Made by a program: the position numbers and the translations under genes
Source of the DNA: Opitutaceae bacterium
Lineage (GTDB): Bacteria > Verrucomicrobiota > Verrucomicrobiia > Opitutales > Opitutaceae
Direction: 5' to 3'
NCBI GenBank assembly: GCA_030693515.1
Contig: JAUYAK010000017.1
Span: forward strand, 107,426-171,425
Length of the DNA stretch: 64,000 nt
Notes under the pieces: generated by a model
Databases searched by the model: none
What the model was told of the DNA's origin: nothing
What the model saw: the letters and a program-made list of their open reading frames with translations, nothing else
Shown here: positions 28,893-40,049 of the stretch, piece by piece
Layout of the letters: every line of letters begins with the position of its first letter
How positions within the stretch are numbered: position 1 is the first letter of the stretch

Positions 28893-30353
28893 ATGAAATT
28901 CCCCGCCACCGTCCTTGCCCTGCTCGCGCTGAGCGCACTCCCCGCCCTCGCCGCCAAGCCCAACATCCTCTTCCTCTTCGCCGACGACCAGCGCGCCGAC
29001 ACTATCGGCGCCCATGGCAACCCGCACATCAAGACGCCTGTCATCGACGGCCTCGCGCGCGCCGGCGTGAGCTTTCGCCGCAACTACGTCATGGGCGGCA
29101 ACAGCGGCGCCGTCTGCGTGCCCAGCCGCGCCATGCTCATGACCGGCAAGACCTGGTTCGCCATCAACACGCAGACGCTCGCCGGCGAGAAGCTCATGCC
29201 CGAGCTCTTTGGCGAGCACGGCTACACCACCTTCGGCACCGGCAAGTGGCACAACGGCCAGCCCTCGTGGCTCCGCGCCTTCCAGCAGGGCGAGAGCGTG
29301 ATGTTCGGCGGCATGTCCAACCATGAGAAAGTCCCCCTCCACGACCGCGGCCCCGACGGCAAGATGATCGGCCCGCGCACCGGCCCCGGTTTTTCCACCG
29401 AGATTTTCACGGATGCCGCGATCAAGTTTATCGACCAGCACGACACCGCCGCGGGCGCGAAACCATTTTTCTGCTACATCGCCTACACCGCGCCGCACGA
29501 CCCGCGCCAGCCGCCGCCGGGCTTCCCCGCCAACTATGCGTCGCGCCCTCCGCTCCCGAAGAACTTCCTCCCGCAGCTGCCTTTCGACAACGGCGCGATG
29601 AGCGGCGGCCGCGATGAGAACCTCGGCGCCTGGCCCCGCACCGAGGCGATGATCCGCGATCAGCTCGCGGAATATTACGCGATGGTCGAGCACATGGACG
29701 CGCAGATCGGCCGCCTCCTCGCCGTGCTCAAGCGCCGCGGCCTCGCCGATAACACCATCGTCGTCTTCGCCGCCGACAACGGCCTCGCCCTCGGCAGCCA
29801 CGGCCTGCTCGGCAAGCAGAACGTGTTTGAGCACTCCATGCGCACGCCCTTCATCATCGGCGGTCCCGGGATCCCGCGCGGCCGCTCCACGGATGCGTTC
29901 ACCTACCTGCTCGATATTTTCCCCACTCTCTGCGAGCTCACCGGCATCCCCGCGCCCGCCGGCATCCTCGGCGAGAGCGTGCGCCCGCTCTGGGACGGCT
30001 CGAAGCAACAGCTCCGCGACACCGTCTTCCTGCCCTACATCCAGGTCCAGCGCGCCGTGCGCGACGACCGTTGGAAGCTGATCACCTACCCCAAGCTCGG
30101 CTACCGCCAGCTCTTCGATCTCGCCAACGACCCCGACGAAACCCGTTCCGTGCATGACGTCGCGGCCAACGCCCCCCATCTCGCGCGCCTCACCGCCGCC
30201 CTCAAAGCCTGGCAGGCCAAGGTCGGAGACACCCTCGCCCTCAACGAAACCAGCACCCCGCCACCCGCGATCGATCTCACGGGCAAGAAGCGCGAACCCG
30301 ACCAATGGCAGCCCGCCTGGATCATCGAGAAATATTTCGCTCCGGCGAAGTGA
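28893..30353 (+). CDS. Secreted sulfatase (formylglycine type)
   Basis: 486 residues from ATG 28893, which starts the signal peptide 'ATVLALLALSALPALAAK'; an earlier in-frame ATG (28824) would add 23 residues of poor quality. Conserved blocks: 'PNILFLFADDQRADTIGAHG', C75 in 'CVPSRAMLMTGK', 'GTGKWHNG', 'FAADNGLALGSHGLLGKQ'. The 'DDQRADTIG' and 'GLLGKQNVFEHSMRTP' wording places it near the choline-sulfatase/iduronate-sulfatase-like group, distinct from the other four. The 185-base gap upstream may hold its own promoter, though no clear -35/-10 pair was found. The cyclophilin gene follows after 28 bases. Confidence 0.9.
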   Translation: MKFPATVLALLALSALPALAAKPNILFLFADDQRADTIGAHGNPHIKTPVIDGLARAGVSFRRNYVMGGNSGAVCVPSRAMLMTGKTWFAINTQTLAGEKLMPELFGEHGYTTFGTGKWHNGQPSWLRAFQQGESVMFGGMSNHEKVPLHDRGPDGKMIGPRTGPGFSTEIFTDAAIKFIDQHDTAAGAKPFFCYIAYTAPHDPRQPPPGFPANYASRPPLPKNFLPQLPFDNGAMSGGRDENLGAWPRTEAMIRDQLAEYYAMVEHMDAQIGRLLAVLKRRGLADNTIVVFAADNGLALGSHGLLGKQNVFEHSMRTPFIIGGPGIPRGRSTDAFTYLLDIFPTLCELTGIPAPAGILGESVRPLWDGSKQQLRDTVFLPYIQVQRAVRDDRWKLITYPKLGYRQLFDLANDPDETRSVHDVAANAPHLARLTAALKAWQAKVGDTLALNETSTPPPAIDLTGKKREPDQWQPAWIIEKYFAPAK

Positions 30354-30381
30354 GGTCGTTTGCTTCCTCAGCCGAACTCCC

Positions 30382-31005
30382 ATGCGCATCCTTCCCCTCC
30401 TGCTCCCCCGCCTCGCCACCGCCTGCGCCCTGCTCCTGCTGGCAGGTTGCGGGCGCTCCGACGGCACGTCCGGTGCAGCGGCGGCGTCCTCCGCGCCCAC
30501 GACGCCTCTGTTCGCCGTGCTGGAAACCTCCCACGGCACCATCGAATTTGAACTGCTGACAACCGATGCGCCCAAGGCCACGGAAAACTTCCGGCTCCTC
30601 GCCGAGCGCGGCTACTACAACGGCCTCACCTTCCACCGCCTCGTAAAAGGCTTCATGATCCAAGGCGGCGATCCCAAGGGCGACGGCACCGGCGGCGAGA
30701 GCGCGTGGGGCGGCACCTTCAACGACGAGATCGCGCCCTTCAATCAGCTCTATCAGCGCGGCGCCGGCTACAAACGTGGCATCGTCGCCATGGCCAACCG
30801 CGGGCCCAACACCAACAGCAGCCAGTTTTTCATCCTGCACAAGGACTACGGCCTGCCGCCCAGCTACACTATCTTCGGCCGCGTGACCAAAGGCATCGAG
30901 GTCGTCGACACCATCGCCGAGCTCCCTACAGTGCGCGGCGGCGACGGCGGGATGAGCCAGCCCAAGCAGCCCGTCGTGATGCAGCGCGTCACGATTCGAA
31001 AGTAG
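30382..31005 (+). CDS. Lipoprotein cyclophilin-type peptidyl-prolyl cis-trans isomerase
   Basis: 207 residues. The lipobox 'LLLLAGC' (C23) predicts a lipid-anchored envelope protein. The cyclophilin core (about 43-207) carries 'FHRLVKGFMIQGGDPKGDG' with the active-site Arg, 'NTNSSQFFI' and 'YTIFGRVTKG', all canonical. It speeds proline isomerisation during folding of secreted proteins. It follows the last sulfatase by 28 bases, so it may be co-transcribed and could assist the many exported enzymes, but cyclophilins are often found next to unrelated genes. The stop is TAG, followed at once by GC-rich sequence ('GTAGCC'). Confidence 0.93.
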   Translation: MRILPLLLPRLATACALLLLAGCGRSDGTSGAAAASSAPTTPLFAVLETSHGTIEFELLTTDAPKATENFRLLAERGYYNGLTFHRLVKGFMIQGGDPKGDGTGGESAWGGTFNDEIAPFNQLYQRGAGYKRGIVAMANRGPNTNSSQFFILHKDYGLPPSYTIFGRVTKGIEVVDTIAELPTVRGGDGGMSQPKQPVVMQRVTIRK

Positions 31006-31203
31006 CCACAGCCGCGGCGCGGTTTCGCTCGCGCCCGGAAACCCTCCGTTTCGTCCACCGCTCACGGCCCGGCGGCAGCCGCGCGCATGCTCCGCCCGAG
31101 ACGTGCGGTCATTACGCCTTTTGGCCCTCCGGCCTGATGCCCGCTTGCCTCGTTAAATTTTCGTCACAAGCTGAGGTTCCATCGACCGCAGCCGGCCGCC
31201 CCC

Positions 31204-31893
31204 ATGTCCCGTTCCCGCTCATTGTCCGCCCTTCCGCTCGTGCTCGCCCTCGTCGCTGGCGGCTGCGCCACCGCGCCGACCTCCACGGTGCCGGCGCCGA
31301 CGATCGCCGCCACCGGCACCGTGCCGACGGACAAGGCCGCGCGCACGCTCTCGCAACTCGTGCATGAGACCGTGGGCGCGCTTGAGCAGATGCTCGGCCA
31401 TTACGACACGATGCTGAACACCATCCAAGGCCTGTCCGATACCAAGGCCGCCGCCAAGCTGCTCGACGAGGTGGGCGCCTACGTGAAGGACGATCGCTGG
31501 GAGCGGGCCGACTCCATCAGCGACGAGCGCCTCGTGGCCGGGGTGATCGATTCCTTTTCGCGCAGTTCACGCACCGTCCTCACCCACACCAGCCTGCAGG
31601 CCGAGCTCGTCGATCTCTCGCGCCGGCTCACCCAGCTCAACTCCCGCACCCTCGAACTGTCCGCCGCCTACGCCGAAGGCAAAACCCTCCGGGCCTACGC
31701 GCAAAAGATGCGCCGCGAAGTGATGCCGCTCATGGCGCAGCTCCGCGCCCTCGCCGTCGCGGACACGTCCGACACCGCCGGCATCGCGCGCCTCGACACC
31801 GAGACCAAGAAGATCCTCGCCACCAGCCGCCAGTCCCTGCGCGCCCTCGAGCGCGAATCCGTCTCAATCGAAACCGAAATCGGAGGAAAGTAG
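31204..31893 (+). CDS. Uncharacterised lipoprotein
   Basis: 229 residues with a lipoprotein signal ending 'ALVAGGC' (C21). The mature part is almost entirely alpha-helical: 'LSQLVHETVGALEQMLGHYD', then a helix-rich section and an N/E-rich tail ending 'SVSIETEIGGK'. No known domain was recognised. The next gene, a membrane-anchored coiled-coil protein, starts directly after the stop, so the two are almost certainly co-translated. A role in the periplasm or outer membrane, perhaps as a partner of that coiled coil, is inference from topology and linkage. Confidence 0.8.
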   Translation: MSRSRSLSALPLVLALVAGGCATAPTSTVPAPTIAATGTVPTDKAARTLSQLVHETVGALEQMLGHYDTMLNTIQGLSDTKAAAKLLDEVGAYVKDDRWERADSISDERLVAGVIDSFSRSSRTVLTHTSLQAELVDLSRRLTQLNSRTLELSAAYAEGKTLRAYAQKMRREVMPLMAQLRALAVADTSDTAGIARLDTETKKILATSRQSLRALERESVSIETEIGGK

Positions 31894-31894
31894 C

Positions 31895-32626
31895 ATGACC
31901 ACAAAAGTCCTCGTCAGTGTCGGCTCCAGCATCGTCGCCGTCGTCGCGGGCGGCAGCGGCGCCCACGTTTATCAACGCACCCAGCAGGAGCGCGAGGAAG
32001 CGCGCCTCGCCACCGTCGCCGTCCTCCAGTCGTTCGATCAGGCGATCGAGCGGGTGAAATCCTCGATTCGCCAGTCCACCGAACTCCGAGACGATCTCCT
32101 CAAGCGGACCGACGCGCTGTTCAAGGACGCCGGCTCCACCGAGCAGGAACTCGTGGCCCACGGCGAGAAGGCCCGAGCCCTCCAGAAGCGACACCAGACC
32201 GTGACAGCCGAGGCTGGCCGGCTCATCGCCGAGGCCAAAAATTCCCTCAGCGTGGCCACCGCCGCCGTCGGAGTCTGCCGCCAGATCGTCCTGAAAGAAA
32301 CGCTCAAGGCCGAGCAGGCCGCCGCGGTGCAGGAGGATATCCGCGCCAAGACCTCCATCGTCCGCGATGTGCGCGCGCGGATGGACGAACTCACGCGCCT
32401 CGGCACCCGCTGCGATGCGCTCGAGCAAAGCCTCGCGGTCTTCATCGCCCAAAACTCCCGCTCCCTCGCCCGCGTCCGCGAAATCAAGGAAGAGGCCGAG
32501 GAAAAGCTGGCCGCGCAGAAAACCCGCGCCACCCGTGTGCAGGAAGCGACCGACAAACTCGCCCGCCTGCAGGCCGAGATGAAAAAGGATCTCGAGACGA
32601 TCAGCCTGCCGAAGAAGGAGCCGTGA
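31895..32626 (+). CDS. Membrane-anchored coiled-coil protein of unknown function
   Basis: 243 residues. A single N-terminal hydrophobic segment ('VLVSVGSSIVAVVAGGSGAH') is followed by about 200 residues of charged helix with heptad-like spacing ('IKEEAEEKLAAQKTRATRV'), ending Lys-rich. It starts one base after the preceding lipoprotein gene ends, and its TGA overlaps the GTG of the next gene (GTGA), so translational coupling is likely. The shape recalls envelope scaffolds or adaptor stalks, but no family was recognised. Confidence 0.78.
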   Translation: MTTKVLVSVGSSIVAVVAGGSGAHVYQRTQQEREEARLATVAVLQSFDQAIERVKSSIRQSTELRDDLLKRTDALFKDAGSTEQELVAHGEKARALQKRHQTVTAEAGRLIAEAKNSLSVATAAVGVCRQIVLKETLKAEQAAAVQEDIRAKTSIVRDVRARMDELTRLGTRCDALEQSLAVFIAQNSRSLARVREIKEEAEEKLAAQKTRATRVQEATDKLARLQAEMKKDLETISLPKKEP

Positions 32627-32889
32627 GCGAAACCACGCGAGTGCTGCGGTATTTGGCTGGTTCGCCTAGAATCCGGGCGCTGGTCGTGCGCGAAATCTGG
32701 CGCTTCAGCGGAAGTGCCTTGGTCGGCCTCACCCTCTTTCTGGCGATTCGCCACGTGCGGGATAAGCCCATCACGACGGGGGTACTGTTTGAGCTGGCAG
32801 TGATACTCGCCACCGGAGCCCTGCTACTGCTGGTCGCCGGCGTGCGCACCTTACGCCGGGCGCTGCGCGAGCACGGATATCTCGACTGA
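32623..32889 (+). CDS. Small protein with two predicted membrane helices
   Basis: 88 residues, GTG start overlapping the stop of the coiled-coil gene by four bases. Two hydrophobic stretches ('SGSALVGLTLFLAIRHV' and 'LAVILATGALLLLVAGV') flank a short loop, and both ends are basic, so the termini probably face the cytoplasm. No known family was recognised. The tight overlap suggests it belongs with the two preceding genes. Codon use fits its neighbours, which argues that it is a real gene. Confidence 0.65.
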   Translation: MSETTRVLRYLAGSPRIRALVVREIWRFSGSALVGLTLFLAIRHVRDKPITTGVLFELAVILATGALLLLVAGVRTLRRALREHGYLD

Positions 32890-32966
32890 CGACCGCCGCG
32901 CGCAATTCGCGCGCCGCGCCCCTTGACAAGATCACCGCGCATTTCAGCCTGCGAAACACGGTGCCC

Positions 32967-34043
32967 ATGAAAACCATTGCGCAGCAATTTCGCCTCCGCG
33001 CCCTCGCCCTCGCCCTGTCTTTCCTCGCCCCTGCCGCAGGCCTATTCGCCCAAGCGACACCACCCGCCGAGAATCCGCCGGCCAAACCCGCCGCGCCCGA
33101 CGAGATCTCGCAGGCCGAGCTGCTCAAATCCTACCTCAAGGTCCGCGAGGAGCTGCACGCGACGCAGCTCGCCATCGTCAACAACCGCGTCGCCGGCGTC
33201 ACCGAGAAGCTCGACTCGATCCGCGTGGCGATGGAGGCCGAGCGCGAACGCACACAGCTCGAGGCCCAGCGGCAGGCCGCCGAGCGCGAGCGCCAGCAGA
33301 CCGAGTCGCTCCGTTCGAACCGCACCGTGCTCTGGGTCGCGGCCGCCTTCGGCGGACTCGGCCTCATCGCCGTGCTGCTCATGCCCGTGCTCCAATGGCG
33401 CACGATGAGCCGCATGGCCGAGGTCGCCTCCCTGCGCGCCGCGCAGCTGCCTCCCGCCCGCTCCGCCGCGCCCGCGCTCATGGGCGGCGCCGATCTCACC
33501 GCGCCGGCCGAGCAGGCGGTGTCGGTCTCCAACCAGCGCCTCATGGCGGTGATCGACCGCATGGAGCGCCGGATCTTTGAGCTGGAGCACACGACCGCGC
33601 CTGCCACCGCTGCCGCCCCCGTCAACACCACCAACGGCACGCACGCCAACGGCTCGCAGACCAACCTCACCCTGCCCAGCGGTCCCGAGGCCCCGCGCCG
33701 TCCGGCCCCCAACGCCGATCAAGCCACCTGGATCGCCGTCCTCCTCAACAAAGGCCGCTCCCTCGTCAGCACCAACAAGGCCCTCGACGCCCTCACCTGC
33801 TACGACGAGATCCTCCGCCTCGATCCGAAGCACACCGAGGCCATGATCCGCCGCGGCGCCACCCTCGAGCGTCTGAATCGTTTCGAGGAGGCCATCCAGT
33901 GCTACGAACGCGCCATCGAGGCCGACCCGAAGGTCACCCTCGCCTACCTCTCCAAGGGCGGCGTCTGCAACCGTCTCGGCCGCTACGACGAGGCGCTCAA
34001 GTGCTACGAACTGGCGCTGCAGGCCGAGGAAAAGGCGAAGTGA
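32967..34043 (+). CDS. TPR protein with one membrane segment
   Basis: 358 residues from ATG 32967; a GTG six bases upstream is also possible. The N-terminus is a signal-like sequence ('LALALSFLAPAAGLFAQ'). Then come a Pro-rich spacer, a charged helix (about 85-115), a transmembrane helix (about 121-143, 'VLWVAAAFGGLGLIAVLLMP'), a flexible Ala/Thr/Asn-rich linker, and three TPR-like repeats (about 258-355; 'ALTCYDEILRLDPKHTEAM', 'AIQCYERAIEADPK', 'ALKCYELALQAEEKAK'). The helix arrangement puts the TPRs on one side of the membrane for protein contacts. A TTGACA at 32923-32928 upstream lacks a convincing -10 partner. Confidence 0.85.
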   Translation: MKTIAQQFRLRALALALSFLAPAAGLFAQATPPAENPPAKPAAPDEISQAELLKSYLKVREELHATQLAIVNNRVAGVTEKLDSIRVAMEAERERTQLEAQRQAAERERQQTESLRSNRTVLWVAAAFGGLGLIAVLLMPVLQWRTMSRMAEVASLRAAQLPPARSAAPALMGGADLTAPAEQAVSVSNQRLMAVIDRMERRIFELEHTTAPATAAAPVNTTNGTHANGSQTNLTLPSGPEAPRRPAPNADQATWIAVLLNKGRSLVSTNKALDALTCYDEILRLDPKHTEAMIRRGATLERLNRFEEAIQCYERAIEADPKVTLAYLSKGGVCNRLGRYDEALKCYELALQAEEKAK

Positions 34044-34047
34044 CGAG

Positions 34048-34120
34048 GTAGCGGCGGGCGTCTCTGCCCGCCGAGGTTTGGCTAACACCCACAATCAGCG
34101 GGCCGGGACGCCGCGGCTAC
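34048..34120. repeat. Inverted pair of REP-like GC-rich elements between convergent genes
   Basis: The left copy (34048-34073, + strand) and right copy (34096-34120, read on the minus strand) both begin GTAGC and share the pattern GCGTCyC and GCCCGC. The left copy can also fold on itself (GGCGGGC/GCCCGCC). The right copy contains the TAG stop of the minus-strand gene (34117-34119). The arrangement can act as a bidirectional terminator between the convergent TPR and HDED-like genes. Confidence 0.6.
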
Positions 34121-35565
34121 GACTGCCCGGACCGGCTGCGCTCGCGCTCGACCATGAGCTGCTGCCGCGCGACCGAGATGCGTGCGCCGATCAGCTCGCG
34201 ATTTTGCTCCCCCTTGGCCGCCAGATCCTTTTCCAGCTCCAGAATGCGCGCCTCGTAGGCGGTGATGCGCTGCTGCAGCGGTGTGTGCAGCTGCTCGAGC
34301 CGCTGCTCGAGTTCGCGGATTTCCACCTCGGCCTTTTGCTGGGCGGAAAGCAGATCCGCGCGCTGGCTCGAAAGGGAGCGCACCACTTTTTCGCGCATCC
34401 AGGCCATCACGCCGGAGCGGATGGCCTGCTGCGCGCGCTCGGCCTTGCCCTCGGCCACAAGCGCCCGCTCGCGCCAGACCGGATCACTGGCGGTCGCGCG
34501 CGCGCCCCCCGCGCCTTCCGGCGTGGAGCTGGAAGCGAGCACGAGCGCCGTCGAGGGGCGCGCCCGCAGGCGCCACAGAATCAGGCAGAGCACGAGCACG
34601 ACGAGCCCGAGGCCGGCGGTCGTCCACTTGGTCTGGTTCATGATCAGACCGGCAAAGGACTGGCCTTCCTCGAGCTTGCTTTGGAGCGTGCCGATGAGGC
34701 TCTTCTCGCGCACCGCCGCGAGCGCCGCGAGGGCCTTGCGGTCGATGGTCTGCCCCTTGCGCACGACGGCCTGGCCGGTCTCGTAAGTGTCGTTGACCGT
34801 CACGCCGTCCATGCGCTGCGCCCGCGCGACCTCGGTGAGTTCCTGATCCGCCAGAGCGTTCGCGCGCACAAAGGTTGCCGCATACTTCCCGAGCGCCTCC
34901 TGCCCGACGGGGAAGCTCGTCTCCGCCACGCGCCGCGCGCGCCAGAGGCTCAGGATTCGGCTCGAAGGAGTCAGCGTGCCGCCCGATTCCAGCTCGCGCG
35001 CGGCCGGCGCATCGGCGAAGCTCTTCAGCGGCAGCAGCCGCACGGACTGGCCTGAAGGAAAGACATTGGTGTCCTTGGTCGCGACGATCGGCTGCGCCAT
35101 CACCTCGCGCACCGCCTGCACCATGGCGGCGACGAGGGGTTCGTCACCCTCGCCCCGCACCCAGAGCGGCGCGAATTTTTCAAAGGGCAGGTCGCGCGAC
35201 TTCTGCCGCGCCGCGCGCAGCGTGCGCTCGTAGGCCGCGGTCTGCACGTCCGCCTCGGTGAGCCGGCGTCCGCCCAGCGCGGTCTCCAGCGCCACGATGA
35301 AGTCCGCCCGCGCCTTCACGATCTTGTCGCGCAGGTCGGCCTCGGCTTCCGCCGTGGTCGGCGGCACGTGGCGCACGATGAGCTGCACCTGTTGCGCGAC
35401 TTTTTGCCGCAGCGTTTCCGTCGCCTCCGGGTTCACCACGAGGAGCGGCACCGGCGTGATCACATCCTCGGCTGCGACATCGCCCAGCTTGTAGTCGGGC
35501 ACCGCGGCAAACGCAGAGCAGGCGAGGAGCACAGTGGCGGCGAGGCAGGTGCGGGGCGTGACCAT
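34117..35565 (-). CDS. 7TM-HD ectodomain-like (7TMR-HDED) membrane protein without an HD domain
   Basis: 482 residues: signal peptide (1-21), an extracytoplasmic domain (about 24-285), one transmembrane helix (about 315-332) and a cytoplasmic coiled coil (about 360-470, 'QQKAEVEIRELEQRLEQL'). The start of the ectodomain, 'YKLGDVAAEDVITPVPLLV', and its end, 'ETGQAVVRKGQTIDRKAL', match the pattern of the HDED ectodomain of 7TM-HD (PgpH-type) c-di-AMP phosphodiesterases. Here the seven-helix region and the HD enzyme are absent and replaced by a single helix and coiled coil. This suggests a sensor or scaffold reusing the ectodomain. Family match is by recognition of conserved wording only. Confidence 0.7.
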   Translation of the reverse strand: MVTPRTCLAATVLLACSAFAAVPDYKLGDVAAEDVITPVPLLVVNPEATETLRQKVAQQVQLIVRHVPPTTAEAEADLRDKIVKARADFIVALETALGGRRLTEADVQTAAYERTLRAARQKSRDLPFEKFAPLWVRGEGDEPLVAAMVQAVREVMAQPIVATKDTNVFPSGQSVRLLPLKSFADAPAARELESGGTLTPSSRILSLWRARRVAETSFPVGQEALGKYAATFVRANALADQELTEVARAQRMDGVTVNDTYETGQAVVRKGQTIDRKALAALAAVREKSLIGTLQSKLEEGQSFAGLIMNQTKWTTAGLGLVVLVLCLILWRLRARPSTALVLASSSTPEGAGGARATASDPVWRERALVAEGKAERAQQAIRSGVMAWMREKVVRSLSSQRADLLSAQQKAEVEIRELEQRLEQLHTPLQQRITAYEARILELEKDLAAKGEQNRELIGARISVARQQLMVERERSRSGQS

Positions 35566-35779
35566 GGTGGGAAGGGCGGGAGCGCCGCGCCGGCAGCCCG
35601 CGCCCCGGGCGGCGACTTCGCCACAGGCCCGAAATCGTCACCCAGCCGTGATGCCATCCGACAGGATCGCTTTCCTGCTGTGAATGCGCGCGCGCGCCGA
35701 TGCGGGCAAGCGTTTTGTTCCCGCCCGCGCGCCACGCGCTCCTTGCACCTGCCGCGGCCGCGGGCCACGCTCCGCCGCG

Positions 35780-36730
35780 ATGAACCGTCGCGCCTTTGTT
35801 CGCTCCGCCTCGGCGCTCGCCGCCCTGTCCACCGTGCCTGCCGCCCTCGCCGCCACGCGCGCGGCCGGACGCAAGTTCACCCTCGCCCTGACGCCCGGGA
35901 GCATCGGCGTGGCGGTGAAAACCCAGCGTGAACTCAACGACCTCGCGCACCGCCACCGTTTCGAATCCGTCGAGCCGCGCGGCGACGAACTCGCGGGGCT
36001 CGCCCCCGCGCACGTCGCCGAGATCACCGCGGACCTGAAGGCCAAACATCTCGCCTGGGCTGCGACCGGCCTGCCCGTGGATTTCCGCAAGGATGACGCA
36101 CTGTTCCGCACGGGCCTCGCACGGCTGCCCCGCATCGCCGCCGCCCTGCGCGGCGCAGGCGCCACGCGCATCGGCACCTGGCTCATGCCGAGCCACGATA
36201 CGCTCACCTATCACCAGAACTTCAAGGAGCACACCACGCGGCTGCGCGAGGTCGCGCGCATCCTCGCCGATCACGGGCAACGGCTCGGGCTGGAATACGT
36301 CGGCACGCAGCTCCTCCTCGTGGGCCGGCGCTATCCGTTCGTCCACACGCTGGCCGAGACGCGTGAACTCATCGCCGCCATCGGCGCGCCCAACGTCGGC
36401 CTCGTGCTCGACACCTGGCACTGGTGGACCGCCGGCGACACCGTCGCCGACCTGCTGACACTCACGAACGACGACGTGGTCAGCGTCGACCTTAACGATG
36501 CGCCGCTGGGCGTCGCCAAGGAGCAGCAGCGCGACAATGCCCGCGAGCTGCCCGCCGCCACGGGTGTCATCGACCTCGCCGCGTTCGTCAATGCCCTCGC
36601 CCAGATCGGCTACGACGGCCCGGCGCGGCCCGAGCCGTTCAACGCCGCGCTCAACGCCCTCGACAACGAGCCGGCCTGCGCCGCCGCGTCCGCCGCACTG
36701 CACCGGGCCGCCACCCTCGTGCGCGCCTGA
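35780..36730 (+). CDS. Tat-exported sugar-phosphate-isomerase/epimerase-type TIM-barrel protein
   Basis: 316 residues from ATG 35780. The N-terminus '[20 protein letters not shown]' carries a twin-arginine-like signal (NRRAFV). The rest is an AP-endonuclease-2-type TIM barrel: '[12 protein letters not shown]', '[11 protein letters not shown]', '[15 protein letters not shown]' and '[10 protein letters not shown]', with acidic and His residues at metal-binding positions, ending '[15 protein letters not shown]'. The family isomerises or epimerises sugars, and exported members are frequent in PVC bacteria near oxidoreductases of the Gfo/Idh type. It shares a 214-base upstream gap with the divergent HDED-like gene. 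No obvious promoter was found there. Confidence 0.85.
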   Translation: MNRRAFVRSASALAALSTVPAALAATRAAGRKFTLALTPGSIGVAVKTQRELNDLAHRHRFESVEPRGDELAGLAPAHVAEITADLKAKHLAWAATGLPVDFRKDDALFRTGLARLPRIAAALRGAGATRIGTWLMPSHDTLTYHQNFKEHTTRLREVARILADHGQRLGLEYVGTQLLLVGRRYPFVHTLAETRELIAAIGAPNVGLVLDTWHWWTAGDTVADLLTLTNDDVVSVDLNDAPLGVAKEQQRDNARELPAATGVIDLAAFVNALAQIGYDGPARPEPFNAALNALDNEPACAAASAALHRAATLVRA

Positions 36731-36780
36731 CCCGCCGCGCGCCGTCGCGCGCACCGCAGGCCGTCCTGCCCCATCACTCC

Positions 36781-39473
<2,693 letters not shown>

Positions 39474-39477
<4 letters not shown>

Positions 39478-40049
39478 CCGCCGGGCCGCCCGCCCACGAT
39501 CCGCGCTGCCTCGGCCACAATGGCCTCGACTGGCCAGAGCCGGCCGACGCCCTCGTAGCCGCACGCCTGCATGCCTTCCTCGGGCCCGATGAACACGTGG
39601 CCGCGCGCGCGGAGGGTCGCGACATTGGCCTGCGTCGCGGGATGCGCCCACATCTTGCCGTTCATCGCCGGCGCGATGAGCACCGGGGCGCGGTTCACAA
39701 GATAAAGCGACGTGAGAAAATCCGGCGCGAGCCCGTGCGCAAATTGCGCGAGCGTGTTGGCCGTCGCCGGCGCCACGATCAGCAAGTCCGCCCGGTCCGC
39801 GAGATCCACGTGCGCCACGACCTCCGGATCGCGCTCGCTCCACAGATCGTCGGCGACGGGATGGTGCGCGACGGCCTGCAGCGTGAGCGGCGTCACGAAG
39901 CGTTTCGCCCCCTCCGTCATCACGGGCCAGACCTCGGCCCCCGCCTGCCGCAGCTTGCTCGCGAGATCAGCGGCCTTGTAGGCGGCGATGGAGCCAGTGA
40001 GGCCGAGCACGATGGTCTTGCCGGCGAGCGGGGAGGCGGGAGCAGTCAT
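39474..40049 (-). CDS. coaC: Phosphopantothenoylcysteine decarboxylase (stand-alone CoaC)
   Basis: 191 residues. The start at 40049 is fixed by an ATGA overlap with the upstream acyltransferase. It is a flavoprotein that decarboxylates 4'-phosphopantothenoylcysteine in coenzyme A synthesis. Visible: Rossmann start '[17 protein letters not shown]', H80 in '[20 protein letters not shown]', the PxMN loop 'APAMNGKMW' (126-134) and C163 in '[12 protein letters not shown]'. In most bacteria this domain is fused to CoaB; here the protein ends after the flavin domain and CoaB is a separate gene at 44198 on the other strand. It is the last gene of a four-gene minus-strand operon with lipid acyltransferases. 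Confidence 0.93.

Noticed and set aside
31006..31203. 198-base gap searched for a tRNA, small RNA or terminator
   Set aside because: Only short GC-rich self-complementarity was seen (for example a 4-bp GGCC/GGCC); no cloverleaf, T-run or promoter pair was convincing.
32923..32951. TTGACA at 32923 as a promoter of the TPR gene
   Set aside because: No acceptable -10 hexamer is found 16-18 bases downstream (sequence there is AGCCTG-like), so I did not list it as a promoter.
35566..35779. 214-base divergent gap searched for promoters or RNA genes
   Set aside because: GC-rich with alternating GC runs near 35690; no -35/-10 pair, tRNA shape or palindrome strong enough to report.
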